Of a stretch of 64,000 bases of DNA, positions 54,626 to 64,000 are shown in pieces. Under the pieces are notes generated by a model. That model ran no database searches. It was not told where the DNA came from and was given only the letters and a program-made list of their open reading frames with translations. The stretch is from NCBI RefSeq assembly GCF_001427875.1, contig NZ_LMHK01000004.1, positions 123,903 through 187,902 of the forward strand, in the 5' to 3' direction. The stretch comes from Devosia sp. Root685. Its GTDB lineage: Bacteria > Pseudomonadota > Alphaproteobacteria > Rhizobiales > Devosiaceae. Each line of letters begins with the position of its first letter. The first letter of the stretch is position 1. The position numbers and the translations under genes were made by a program.

Positions 54626-55666
54626 TCACTTCTGCTTCATCTTGCCATGCGACAAGCCACGGTCGGACTCCGCGATATTCACGCGCACCATGTCCCGGAG
54701 CAGCTGGACTATCGCCATGCCGCTCTCGCCTTCCGCGCCATCGACGATGAAACGATTGGTGCAGTAGCGCATTTCCCAGCCGCCAGCATCCAGGCAGGCA
54801 GTCACAATGCGTTTCTCGAGTTCCGGGGTCTGAACCAACTCCTTGTCCTTGAGCAGGAAGGCCAGCATCGCCGCGATGCCATAGGCACCCCAATTCGAAA
54901 TCGAAGCTGGCAGGAAAATATCGGTCGGCGTCACGGTAATAGCGCCACCCGGCTTGTCCGTCTGGGTCTCGCGGCCATAGGGGTGGAAATCTTGCATGAA
55001 GCTATGGATACGGCCGAAGCCGATTTCATTGCCATTGTCACCGACGCCGATCGAGAGCACGCCGCGTTTGGCCGCTTGATCGAAGAGCGGGGCGACATTG
55101 ATGCAGCCCTTGGGTGCAACACCCGTCGAATAGTGCACGATGCCGCTCTCGTTGGGGCCCAGGCGCTCGATCGAAATGATCGCCTTGGGCTGCATCTGGT
55201 CGAGCAAGGCGTTGGCCCAACTCTCCACGTCATCCTGAACCTCAGGCGCCGTCACGAGCGCCGCGCCCATGCGGCGATTCTTGGCCAGATCGAAATCGCG
55301 GATCATCAGATGCGCCGCCTCGCTCGACGCCTTCATCGGCGGCGCGTGGCAAACCTCGGTCACAAAGACCGGCACAGCCTTGAGACCCCAGTAAAGCGCG
55401 CGCGCCAGGGCGGCAGCGCCCGGAGGACCATCGCTCTCGCCCCATGGCGCTTCGGGGGCATAGCCTGCGCCGGTTACGATCAGCACGACATCGCCCGGGC
55501 CAACCTTCTCAACCAGCGCTTCAGCAGCACGGGCGGTGATCGGGCGGCCACCGCCCTCACGACGGGCTTCAGTGTAAATCGGCGCGATAATGTTGTGGTT
55601 CATCCCCCGGTTGCGCATTTCGACGGTAACCAGGCGATCGATATATTCGCCGATGATATCAGGCAT
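54626..55666 (-). CDS. D-glutamate cyclase-like protein (DUF4392)
   Basis: Protein of 346 aa matching the glutamate cyclase domain family (DUF4392; human C14orf159 homologues convert D-glutamate to 5-oxo-D-proline). Visible: VVLIVTGAGYAPEAPWGESD and GPPGAAALARALYWGLKAVP, ISIERLGPNESGIVHYSTGV and GVGDNGNEIGFGRIHSFM, the last two probably forming the active site with Asn/Glu/Asp side chains. ATG 55666 is the likely start; the frame extends six codons further. It opens the operon ahead of tctC, and diverges from a LysR gene. This suggests the transporter carries D-glutamate or a related 5-carbon acid, which is inference. Confidence 0.85.
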   Translation of the reverse strand: MPDIIGEYIDRLVTVEMRNRGMNHNIIAPIYTEARREGGGRPITARAAEALVEKVGPGDVVLIVTGAGYAPEAPWGESDGPPGAAALARALYWGLKAVPVFVTEVCHAPPMKASSEAAHLMIRDFDLAKNRRMGAALVTAPEVQDDVESWANALLDQMQPKAIISIERLGPNESGIVHYSTGVAPKGCINVAPLFDQAAKRGVLSIGVGDNGNEIGFGRIHSFMQDFHPYGRETQTDKPGGAITVTPTDIFLPASISNWGAYGIAAMLAFLLKDKELVQTPELEKRIVTACLDAGGWEMRYCTNRFIVDGAEGESGMAIVQLLRDMVRVNIAESDRGLSHGKMKQK

Positions 55667-55742
55667 GTTCAACTGACCTCGCAAAGATGAAGGCTAAATT
55701 GCGGCGGTTGGCGCATGCCACGCCAATCGAATCTTGTCATGA

Positions 55743-55763
55743 TCCATAACGGTTTGTTATGGA
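55743..55763. promoter_or_regulatory. TCCATAAC-N5-GTTATGGA palindrome, LysR-type operator
   Basis: Perfect 8 bp arms at 55743-55750 and 55756-55763 around GGTTT, matching the LysR T-N11-A layout (ATAAC-N5-GTTAT core). It lies between the divergent cyclase (55666) and LysR (55789) starts. Binding by that LysR protein is inferred. Confidence 0.75.
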
Positions 55764-55788
55764 CAGATGTCATTCGTCTGGAGTGGGC

Positions 55789-56727
55789 ATGAATCCCGAT
55801 CATCCCTCGTCGATCAATCCAAGGCAGCTCGCCGCATTCCGTGCCGTCATCGTCACCGGCAGCGTCACCGGCGCAGGAAAGATCCTTCATGTCACCCAGC
55901 CGGCCGTCACCCGTCTCGTCAAAGATCTGGAACTGCAGCTCGGCCTGACGCTCTTTGCGAGACGCGCGGGACGCATGACCCCGACCAGCCATGCGCAAAG
56001 TTTATATCGCGATGTAGAGCGCTATTTTTTCGGCCTGGAGCGGGTTTTGGAGGCGGCACGGACCCTGCGCAACAATCGCGGCGGGCAGTTGCGCATCGCC
56101 GCCATGCCGACCCTGTCTTCTCGCACCCTGCCCAAGGCGATTGGTCGTTTCCGTCAGCGCTATCCCGACATCGACATCGCCATCGAGTCCGAAGTGTCCA
56201 TCCGCATTCTGGATGCCGTCATGAACGACGAGGTGGACCTGGGCATAGGGCGTGTACCGAAAGAGCGCGATGAGCTGGCGCGGCTCGACATGCCTAGTTC
56301 CGAGGCAATCTGCATTCTGCCTAAGCATCACCGCCTAACAGAAAAAGCGGAGATTCTTGCCAGCGACCTCAATGGCGAGGCGATGGTGACACTCGGAGCA
56401 AGCAGTCTGCTCCGTCTCCAGGTCGATTCCGCGCTGCGACTGGCCGGCGTCGTGCCGGGCAGCACCATCCAGACGCTCTTCTCCAACACGGCCAGCACAT
56501 ATGTCTCGAACGGCCTGGGGGTTGCCGTCGTTGACCTGTTCTCCGTTCTCGGCGCCGATCTGAGCCAGATTGAGATACGCCGTTTTAACCCCCGCATTAC
56601 TTTCGACTTTGCCGCTATCTACCCGGCCGGCGATAGATCGCCCCTGGCTATCGCCTTTGCACGCGAACTCCGAGATGTGGTTTCCGACGAGATCGCGGAC
56701 ATGAATATCCGGTTGTCGGCTGAGTAG
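55789..56727 (+). CDS. LysR-family regulator of the cyclase-TctCBA operon
   Basis: LysR-type factor of 312 aa: HTH with AAFRAVIVTGSVTGAGKILH and VTQPAVTRLVKDLELQLGLT, co-inducer domain with GQLRIAAMPTLSSRTLPKAI, VDLGIGRVP and TYVSNGLGVAVVDLF. ATG 55789 has GGAG upstream; the frame's earlier ATG (55759) falls inside the palindrome. Divergent arrangement with one clear operator indicates that it controls the operon and itself. Confidence 0.9.
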   Translation: MNPDHPSSINPRQLAAFRAVIVTGSVTGAGKILHVTQPAVTRLVKDLELQLGLTLFARRAGRMTPTSHAQSLYRDVERYFFGLERVLEAARTLRNNRGGQLRIAAMPTLSSRTLPKAIGRFRQRYPDIDIAIESEVSIRILDAVMNDEVDLGIGRVPKERDELARLDMPSSEAICILPKHHRLTEKAEILASDLNGEAMVTLGASSLLRLQVDSALRLAGVVPGSTIQTLFSNTASTYVSNGLGVAVVDLFSVLGADLSQIEIRRFNPRITFDFAAIYPAGDRSPLAIAFARELRDVVSDEIADMNIRLSAE

Positions 56728-56993
56728 TACATGGCGTCGATGCGTCCCATCTCAGCCGGTCGGTCTACCGTAACAAACTCTCACAAGAGGCAGCTCTGCT
56801 CATGGAACCTTAGGAGCGAGTCGACAGCCACCGGACGCGCGTCGTTGATTGCGGGGGACTTTCTGTCCTGACGATGAAACAAATGGTTGCGATCTCCGTT
56901 CATGGATACTGCAGCTCCTGCAGACTTGGAGCCGCATACGAGGATGCCGACCTTGGAGTGAGCGTGATTCATCCTCGCCTGCGCTTAGGTCAA

Positions 56994-57581
56994 CTACTCT
57001 GCCGCCTGCACGGCCTCGAGGAACATCGCCCGGAACCGCTCGGCATCGAGTTCAAGCGCGATCTCGACCTTGCCCGATCCAATTCCGGGTTCGACGCCAT
57101 CCTTGAACGCCAGCATCTGCCCATAAGAGCGACCAAAATTGGTGTCGACCGCCGCGGTGATGCTCGCGCTGCGTTTTATGAGGCTAGGATCGATGGCCAC
57201 GGCAGCAATCACCTCATCCCACAGCGGCAAGTCCAGCCAGGCATTGTCGACCAGGTAGGCGCTGAGTTCGGAATCCTCTTTCGTCATTGCTTCGACCAGC
57301 GCGCTATCAACCGCCACGGTGGTATTGATGAGGCCCGTCACGACAATAGAGTCAAAGCCCGCCGTCAGCACAATCTGCGCCGCTTCCGGGTCAAAGACGG
57401 TGTTGAAGGCATCGACCGATTTCACGTCGCCGGTCGCGGCATCAAAGTCAGATTTTGGTCCGTTGGAAATAACGACGCTTTTGACAAGACCGGCAAATTC
57501 CGGGTCCTGACGTACCGCAAGGGCAATATTGGTCAGGGGACCACCGGCCACGATCGTCACTTCGCCGGGATATTTGTGCAC
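56994..57581 (-). pseudogene. 5'-truncated nucleoside hydrolase fragment
   Basis: The 195-codon frame aligns with the central and C-terminal parts of ribonucleoside hydrolases: YPGEVTIVAGGPLTNIALAV, SVVISNGPKSDFDAATGD-type segment, a VDAFNTVFDPEAAQIVL strand and a final ELDAERFRAMFLEAV. The first 110-120 residues, containing the calcium-binding DTDPGxDD site, are missing, and the similarity stops near 57600 in a non-coding region. There is no start codon of ATG type, and the frame is closed by a TGA at 57619-57621. I call it a remnant. The intact paralogue is at 29025. Confidence 0.78.
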
Positions 57582-58000
57582 CTTCCTGGTAGCTGAGCTC
57601 CTGGTCAGAAAGTTTCATAAACTGCGGCAGTCAGTTTGATGGGAGCCACCTTCCTGACTTCTGACTTGCGGCGCGTACCATTAGGCCGCAACGCGCTCCA
57701 CTCCGGCCGTTAATCGCACGATGGTGCCGACTGCAAAACAGACATGGGACCGAACCAGACGCGCTTGCGTATCAGCCTGATTTTGGTCGGCAGGTTGCGC
57801 GTGCGCAATTCGTGACTAACCCCGCTGTAAAGGCAGAAGGTCGGTTTTTAATCATACGCTCGATCAGTGGCGCGGTGAAAAGGCCGGTTCCGTCCCGTCA
57901 AGCTAAGCCCCGTGCTGATGTTTTGGCCGAAAGGATCGATGAGCGAAACGGAGAATCAAAACTCCATCAGGCCCGCCGGCAAAATGCTTGGCGGATTGTA
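57582..58000. other. non-coding stretch after the hydrolase fragment
   Basis: About 420 bases; open frames such as 57812-58249 (plus) have no recognisable sequence. A short CGCGCTCCACTCCGGCCGTT (57695-57714) is a weak match to the first box of the dispersed repeat. The lost 5' half of the nucleoside hydrolase is not found here. Confidence 0.35.
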
Positions 58001-58861
58001 TCACGCAAGCGGAGCCCGCTGCGGCAAGCAAACGCGGGCCAGATCGGCATAGTGCGCCATCTCCGCGGCACACCAGCGCTCAAACTCGTCAACAAGGTCT
58101 TCTACGACAATTCCATCCTCGGGTCCGCGCCGTGGCACCAGGGCGCCAGCCTGGCGCAAGTGGCCAAGCACATTTCCGATATGCGACTCCGAAACCTGGA
58201 AGCGTTCCGCCAGGGCACCGTGGGTCAGCGCAAACATCACTTTGCCTGACCGGCGTCGGTAATGCGCCAGGATCAGGGTCACCAGCATGGGATATCCGCA
58301 GTCGTAGCCCGACAGCGCCAGGACCCTCGGATACAGGGCGATCACGGTTCCAGACCCGCGCACGCGTGTCGCCGAGAAGTGGATCATCTCACCCAATAGA
58401 CCCGCATCTCGCTCGATCGGCGGCGCCAAAGCGCTTCCGGCAATGACGTCGTAGGCCTCAACGAATGCGGCGCACGACCGGCCCACCTCACGGATCAGGC
58501 TATCCGCGGGCCGGAGGACTTTCTGCCGCCTGTCGCTCGCCAGAGTGTCGCTGAAGACAAGATTGCGTGCCTCCAGCGTTGCACAAAAGCTGGCGGTCTG
58601 CCGTGGGCTTTGCCCGGATATAGCCTGCAGCCGTGAGAGGTTCGGCACTGAAGCGCCATGGTTGCGCCAACCATAGTACTGCCCGATCAGCATATAAGCC
58701 GAGTAGTATCGCTCCAGCTGATTGAGCAGCTTTCGCACGGGCCAACCTGCGGGTGCAGGCTCGACCATCTTCTCGCAATAGTCGACCACGACCTGCCGAA
58801 AGCGATTATCGGCCATAAGCGCCGGAGCGTCCATGCCATCCGCGGTACCGCTTACGGGCAT
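58001..58861 (-). CDS. putative regulator with two winged-helix regions
   Basis: Unrecognised protein of up to 286 aa. Residues about 70-130 (SRLQAISGQSPRQTASFCAT, LVFSDTLASDRRQKVLRPAD) read like a MarR-type winged helix, and residues about 213-265 (LTHGALAERFQVSESHIGNV, LGHLRQAGALVPRRGPEDGI) like a second helix-turn-helix with a wing. No TM helix or enzymatic motif. The start is unclear (ATG 58861, 58837 or 58816). It diverges from the autotransporter gene at 59066, so it may control surface-protein expression. The call as transcription factor is from motif appearance only. Confidence 0.6.
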   Translation of the reverse strand: MPVSGTADGMDAPALMADNRFRQVVVDYCEKMVEPAPAGWPVRKLLNQLERYYSAYMLIGQYYGWRNHGASVPNLSRLQAISGQSPRQTASFCATLEARNLVFSDTLASDRRQKVLRPADSLIREVGRSCAAFVEAYDVIAGSALAPPIERDAGLLGEMIHFSATRVRGSGTVIALYPRVLALSGYDCGYPMLVTLILAHYRRRSGKVMFALTHGALAERFQVSESHIGNVLGHLRQAGALVPRRGPEDGIVVEDLVDEFERWCAAEMAHYADLARVCLPQRAPLA

Positions 58862-59065
58862 AATCTCATCGATAAAACAGGCAAAGTTTGGGGTGGCTGC
58901 ACTTTAGCCTTCCGGCCAGAACAATCAACCAGGGAGAGACAAGCCCTCATCGCCGTTACCAGATCAGGCAAGCGATTGACGACCTCAGCAAACCACAGGG
59001 CCCAAGCCGAGGCATCGGGCCATCGGAAATCGGGCGAGCGGGCAGCGCCTTCCGGATTTTCGCGG

Positions 59066-62035
59066 TTGGCCGGCGGCAAATATGCCCTCGCGCGAGGCGT
59101 CCTTGTCCGTCTCGCCAACCTATTCTTTGCCGCATTGCTCCTGGTCGCTCCCGCCTGGGCACAGATCACGCTGGCGCCCGTTAGCCTCCCCGATGCGACT
59201 GTTGGCGCCCCCTATTCTCAGTCATTTTTCATCCTGGGCGGAACCGCGCCCTATCACGTCTCTCTTGCCGGCCGCCTCCCAGCAGGAATGACCTTTGCCA
59301 ACGAGATGATCGCCGGGACGCCCACCGAAAGCGGTACCTTCAGTTTCAGCGTATTTGCCGACGACTCGGTGGGCGCCTCGGACACGCGAGGCTACACGCT
59401 GAGCGTTAGGCCACCCACCATTTCCGTTTCCCCTGGCAGCCTTCCGGGTGGCACCGTGGCCTCGGCCTATTCGCAGAGCCTTTCGGCCTTCGGTGGCACC
59501 GCGCCCTACAGCTTTTCAGTTTCCGGCACCTTACCGCCCGGCATCACCATGGGGCCGACCGGATTGCTGTCGGGAACACCTTCGTCCCCTGGGTCCTACA
59601 CGTTCTCGGCAATCGTCGCGGATTCGACGACCGGTGATGGTCCCTACTTGGCGTCATTCCCCTATACACTGGTGATCGCCCCGCCCAGCCTGAGCCTCTC
59701 GCCATCCTTGCCGAATGCAACGGTCGGGCAAGCCTACGCAGAAACGATATCGGCGACCGGCGGTTCTGCCCCCTACACATTCAGCCTTGCCTCCGGCGCG
59801 CTACCCGCCGGACTCTCACTTGGGGCAGATGGATCGATCTCGGGAACGGCGCAGGAGGACGGCACTTTCAACTTCACCGTTTCTGCCCAGGATTCCAGCC
59901 CGGGCGCTCCCATCACCGGCTCCCAGGCCTATAGCTTTTCCGTCGCCCCGCCTATAATTACGCTGTCACCGGCAAACCTGCCGAATGGGCGGGCCGGCGC
60001 CCCCTATTCCGCGTCCATCACCGCCAGCGGCGGAACCGCCCCCTATACCTATGCCCTCACAGGCTCGCTCCCGGCCGGCATGATGCTTTCCTCCTCCGGC
60101 CTCCTCTCCGGCGCGCCAACCGAAACCGGCTCATTTTCCTTTAGTGTCACGGCCACGGATGCAAGCGGCGGAACGGGTCCTCACGCGGGTGCGCAGACCC
60201 ATAGCCTCGACATCTACAGCCCCAATTTTACCTTGCAGCCCGCCAGTCTGCCCCATGCCACAGCGGGCCAGCCTTATTCACAAACAGTGGTCGCCGGCGG
60301 CGGCACGGCGCCCTATGCCTATTCCGTCATTGCAGGGGCGCTGCCGCCCGGTCTGACCTTTTCCGGCGGAACGATTTCCGGTACTCCGACGGCGTCGGGG
60401 TCATTCTTCGTAACCATCCTTGCGCGAGATTCGACAACCGGGTCAGGATCGCCGTTCGCAGTGGCAGGGTATTTTCCCCTGACGGTGGTCGAACCCACCA
60501 TCGTCATCGCACCCGCGACCCTGCCGACGGCCAATTCCGGGACATTGTATTCCCAGACCCTAACTGCCAGCGGCGGAGCGGCGCCTTATGCCTTCGTTAT
60601 CTCCGCCGGTAGTCTTCCTCCGGGATTGAGCCTGTCCTCATCCGGAATCCTGTCCGGAACGCCGACTGCGTCCGGGGTCTTCAATTTTTCGGTCATGGCT
60701 ACGGATAGCTCGGTTGGCGTCGGTCCCTTTTCCGCCACCCAGGCCTACAGCGTGACCGTGGGTGCCGTCGGCAGGCTCATCGTCGCAGTGCGCTCCAATG
60801 TGGATGGCACTTTCGGTTTCGCGTCATCCGAGCCGCTGCTGAATGCCCTTACGGTCGGAACCTCGGGCGGTATCGGCCACAGCGCCTCGATAGAATTGCC
60901 CGCCGGTGCCTTCCGGATTACCGCCGATGATCTCAGCGGCGCCGGCACAGCGCTCACGGGCATCGATTGTGACGACAATGACAGCGGTGGGGATATCGCC
61001 ACGCGCGCCGCGGACATCGTGATCGACTCCAGCGAAAGCTTAACCTGCGTCTTTACCTTCGTCAGCTCACGCGAAGAAACCACGGCGCTCATCAAAGACT
61101 TCCTCGAGACGCGGGCATCGATGATCCTAGCCAACCAGCCTCGCACGCAGCGTCGCATCGACCGGCTGAATGGCATTGTCCCAGGGGGAGATATCGGTTC
61201 GACACTCATGAACTACCTGCCAGCGATTGCCGGCGGAAATGCGCTCCGGTCCTCCATCAGCCTCAATGCGATTGAGGGTGCGACCGGCAATAAGAATCCC
61301 AATCCGCTCGACATATGGATGGAAGGGACATTCATGCGCATAGATGCCTCAAGGGATCGCCAGCTCATGCTGGGCAGCGTCGGAGCGGATTACTTGGTCA
61401 CACCTGACCTGCTGATCGGCGGCTTTGTCCAACTGGATCACATGATGCAAGGGGAACCCGGACTGCCCGGCGTCGCCGTCGGGTCGGGCTGGATTGCCGG
61501 ACCTTATGCGACCATGCGGTTGCATGAACACCTCTATCTCGATTTGCTCGCCGGTTTTGGGCGCTCCAGCAATCGCATCAATCCCCTCGGAACCTACGAA
61601 GACAGCTTTGGAGCGACGCGCTGGCTGTTGAGTGCCGCGCTCGAGGGGCAATGGACCTCGGGGCCCTGGACGTTCTCGCCGCGGGCTAGCCTGGGATATT
61701 TTAGCGAGACAAGCGATGCCTATCTTGACGCGTTGGGCATTGCCATACCCTCGATTGAGACGGGCATCGGTCAAATCGCGATCGGCCCCGCCGTCTCCTA
61801 TCGCTTCGTGGCGCCGGGCGAAATTGTCGTCGACCTGGGGCTTGGGCTCGAAGGGATCGCCGAATTCGGCTCGAACCTCCAGTTTGAAAATGGTGGGGCT
61901 CGTGTCAAAGCCAGCATTGATGCCGGCATGCCGAGCGGCGCTGACATTGGGCTAACCATCGGCCTCAGCGGCGTCGGCAATGCCGACACAAGCGCCATCA
62001 GCATCTCTGGGAGTCTCGCCGTGCCAATGAAATAG
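59066..62035 (+). CDS. autotransporter with six He_PIG Ig-like repeats
   Basis: Large surface protein, 989 aa from TTG 59066; no ATG yields a signal peptide, whereas TTG gives MAGGKYALARGVLVRLANLF and a hydrophobic core ending APAWA|Q. The open frame begins further upstream at 58658, over the opposite regulator gene. Six tandem He_PIG repeats of about 88-92 aa follow, each with Y-S/A-x-(S/T) and GGTAPY...SLPAGL...GTPTxSGxFxFxVxAxD. Then a prealbumin-like domain (about 565-670; TGIDCDDNDSGGD, SLTCVFTFV), a helical linker (FLETRASMILANQPRTQRRI) and a C-terminal beta-barrel (about 710-989). The last residues are SLAVPMK, ending in Lys and not the usual aromatic residue. Likely an adhesin. Confidence 0.85.
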   Translation: MAGGKYALARGVLVRLANLFFAALLLVAPAWAQITLAPVSLPDATVGAPYSQSFFILGGTAPYHVSLAGRLPAGMTFANEMIAGTPTESGTFSFSVFADDSVGASDTRGYTLSVRPPTISVSPGSLPGGTVASAYSQSLSAFGGTAPYSFSVSGTLPPGITMGPTGLLSGTPSSPGSYTFSAIVADSTTGDGPYLASFPYTLVIAPPSLSLSPSLPNATVGQAYAETISATGGSAPYTFSLASGALPAGLSLGADGSISGTAQEDGTFNFTVSAQDSSPGAPITGSQAYSFSVAPPIITLSPANLPNGRAGAPYSASITASGGTAPYTYALTGSLPAGMMLSSSGLLSGAPTETGSFSFSVTATDASGGTGPHAGAQTHSLDIYSPNFTLQPASLPHATAGQPYSQTVVAGGGTAPYAYSVIAGALPPGLTFSGGTISGTPTASGSFFVTILARDSTTGSGSPFAVAGYFPLTVVEPTIVIAPATLPTANSGTLYSQTLTASGGAAPYAFVISAGSLPPGLSLSSSGILSGTPTASGVFNFSVMATDSSVGVGPFSATQAYSVTVGAVGRLIVAVRSNVDGTFGFASSEPLLNALTVGTSGGIGHSASIELPAGAFRITADDLSGAGTALTGIDCDDNDSGGDIATRAADIVIDSSESLTCVFTFVSSREETTALIKDFLETRASMILANQPRTQRRIDRLNGIVPGGDIGSTLMNYLPAIAGGNALRSSISLNAIEGATGNKNPNPLDIWMEGTFMRIDASRDRQLMLGSVGADYLVTPDLLIGGFVQLDHMMQGEPGLPGVAVGSGWIAGPYATMRLHEHLYLDLLAGFGRSSNRINPLGTYEDSFGATRWLLSAALEGQWTSGPWTFSPRASLGYFSETSDAYLDALGIAIPSIETGIGQIAIGPAVSYRFVAPGEIVVDLGLGLEGIAEFGSNLQFENGGARVKASIDAGMPSGADIGLTIGLSGVGNADTSAISISGSLAVPMK

Positions 62036-62241
62036 CATCCTCGCTCATGGGCCACAGACGACAGTTAACAATGCGTCCGAATGAAGTGCCAGAGCCTACA
62101 TGATGGGATTATGCGCCCGCTCGTCAGACCACATAACGTGAGCTTCGAGTAGGCTTCAGAACATCAACACTGCCGGACGTCACCATCTTCCCCGAACCAC
62201 CGCAATCCGCATAATCGAGACAGCTTTCTAGTAAGGAAACC

Positions 62242-62916
62242 ATGCGTGCGCTTCTCTTAGCATTGGCCATCACGACAACATTTTCGGGCGCAACGACGGC
62301 GCAAAACGGCGCCGCCAACTTCGTCGGATCCTGGCAGGCGAATGGCGGCGGTGCGGGCACTTGCACCATAGAACTGGGCAACTCAAATGGCTTGTTTGGG
62401 CTCACTGCATCCAGCCGACTGTGCCTTGGCCGATTGGGGTTTCTGAATGGCTGGAAAGTAGAAACGAACGGGGTTTCGTTGCTCGGCCTCAACGGAGAGG
62501 TGATCGGTTCGTTCGCGGTCAATGGCGGCGAGCTACACGGGCATATGGATGACGGGACGGCCATCTCCCTGGCGCCAGCAAGCGGCCAAAATCTGGTATC
62601 CACTAGATCGGGTGACTGCATCCATAATCCGGATCACGGTTATTGTGCGGATCCCGGTGAAGTCGCGCTCCCAACTACTTTTCCCATTACAGCGAAAGCG
62701 CTGCACCCCCTCGCAATACGGCAACGCCCCACGGCGCAAAGCACAAGCTTGGGGACAATCCCGGACGGCCAGTGCTTCATTATCGAAGGCTGCACAGACA
62801 CAAGTGAAGGCGCGAAGTGCCATATCCCTGAGGGCACCGGCATACCCTCGGGCTGGGTATCCAAACATTTCACCCAAGACGGCACATGGTTCGTGGGCTT
62901 TCAGAACTTCTGCTAG
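62242..62916 (+). CDS. secreted Inh-type protease inhibitor-like / SH3b protein
   Basis: Protein of 224 aa with signal peptide MRALLLALAITTTFSGATTA / Q. Residues about 25-115 resemble the AprI/Inh metalloprotease inhibitor barrel: FVGSWQANGGGAGTCTIELG, LFGLTASSRLCLGRLGFLNG, LLGLNGEVIGSFAVNGG, with its two paired cysteines. Residues about 150-224 (PLAIRQRPTAQSTSLGTIPD, GWVSKHFTQDGTWFVGF) look like a bacterial SH3 domain with further cysteines. AAGGAAA precedes the ATG. It follows the autotransporter by 206 bases and may share its role at the cell surface. Domain calls are by eye. Confidence 0.7.
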   Translation: MRALLLALAITTTFSGATTAQNGAANFVGSWQANGGGAGTCTIELGNSNGLFGLTASSRLCLGRLGFLNGWKVETNGVSLLGLNGEVIGSFAVNGGELHGHMDDGTAISLAPASGQNLVSTRSGDCIHNPDHGYCADPGEVALPTTFPITAKALHPLAIRQRPTAQSTSLGTIPDGQCFIIEGCTDTSEGAKCHIPEGTGIPSGWVSKHFTQDGTWFVGFQNFC

Positions 62917-62974
62917 CTCCTGGCCTAGGCGCGCGTTCCAAACCGCATAGTATGCCAACCAGCGGTGACTGCCT

Positions 62975-63028
62975 GCGCCCCATTCCGGCCATCAGGACGC
63001 ACTTTTCCGTTTCCCGAAAGCTGCCGTT
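62975..63028 (+). repeat. dispersed intergenic repeat, copy 3
   Basis: GCGCCCCATTCCGGCCATCA at 62975 and, exactly 38 bases from the start, CCCGAAAGCTGCCGTT (63013-63028). Same spacing as the copy at 38372. It lies in the 238-base gap between the Inh/SH3 gene and the aldo/keto reductase stop. Confidence 0.6.
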
Positions 63029-63154
63029 CGGCGCTCCTAGAAATCGTGGCAACCGATCTTGTGGGTTTACTTTCCGAGCTCGTAGCAACCAGCAATTTTG
63101 TTGTCCGGCTCACTCGATAGAAGGCGGCGGCGCATGGGCCCCACCGCCGAGGCG

Positions 63155-64000
<846 letters not shown>

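Noticed and set aside
57812..58249. Possible plus-strand gene of 145 codons
   Set aside because: Largely antisense to the two-HTH gene and of shadow-like composition.

Overview
The window reads as a chromosomal stretch of a GC-rich alphaproteobacterium, most likely a Hyphomicrobiales member of the Devosia/Pelagibacterium kind. That placement is an inference from overall codon use, the density of ABC importers with LysR/LacI/GntR regulators, and families such as the Alph_Pro_TM protein and PhnM; no rRNA or tRNA gene is present to fix the taxonomy. Nearly all of it is accessory nutrient-acquisition gene content, arranged as a series of 'regulator plus divergent transporter/enzyme operon' modules.

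Layout. 1-6.2 kb: 5' part of a Mrp antiporter subunit A gene, a lone phnM-like amidohydrolase, a dCache chemoreceptor and an epoxide-hydrolase-like enzyme that diverges from a WYL regulator (6.3-7.0 kb) across a clear palindromic operator. 7.5-19.5 kb: one long minus-strand operon, transcribed from 19.5 down: Dpp/Opp-type permease, a permease-ATPase fusion, a second ATPase, two Cys-type sulfatases, a GH3 beta-glycosidase, a formylglycine-generating enzyme (FGE), then a TauE/SafE exporter and its Alph_Pro_TM partner. 19.7-27.1 kb: the LysR regulator, two paralogous binding proteins, a third sulfatase and an esterase. Three promoters here (permease operon and both binding proteins) share an exactly spaced element, so this is probably one regulon. 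I infer that a sulfated glycoside or oligosaccharide is imported intact, desulfated and hydrolysed in the cytoplasm, and that the released sulfur oxyanion is exported. This is the most interesting system in the window.

27.3-38.2 kb: a nucleoside salvage module (BMP-type binding protein, ATPase, two permeases, nucleoside hydrolase, zinc deaminase, ribokinase) with a LacI regulator and a matching inverted operator, followed by a LysR/amidohydrolase pair. 38.7-45.7 kb: a GntR-LacI chimera regulator, its TRATACNNGTATCA operators, a Gfo/Idh/MocA dehydrogenase and a complete carbohydrate ABC importer (binding protein, two permeases, MalK-like ATPase), ending in a broken BadF-type kinase with a G11 tract.

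45.7-51.4 kb: a Pot/Fbp-type ABC importer operon whose last gene is a 5-formyltetrahydrofolate cyclo-ligase-like protein, with a LysR gene upstream. 51.6-56.7 kb: a tripartite tricarboxylate transporter (TctABC) co-transcribed with a D-glutamate-cyclase-like (DUF4392) gene, divergent from a LysR regulator across a TCCATAAC-N5-GTTATGGA palindrome. 57.0-62.9 kb: a truncated nucleoside hydrolase, a two-winged-helix regulator, a six-repeat He_PIG autotransporter and a secreted Inh-type inhibitor/SH3 protein. The window ends inside an aldo/keto reductase. A degenerate ~54 bp intergenic repeat recurs three times.
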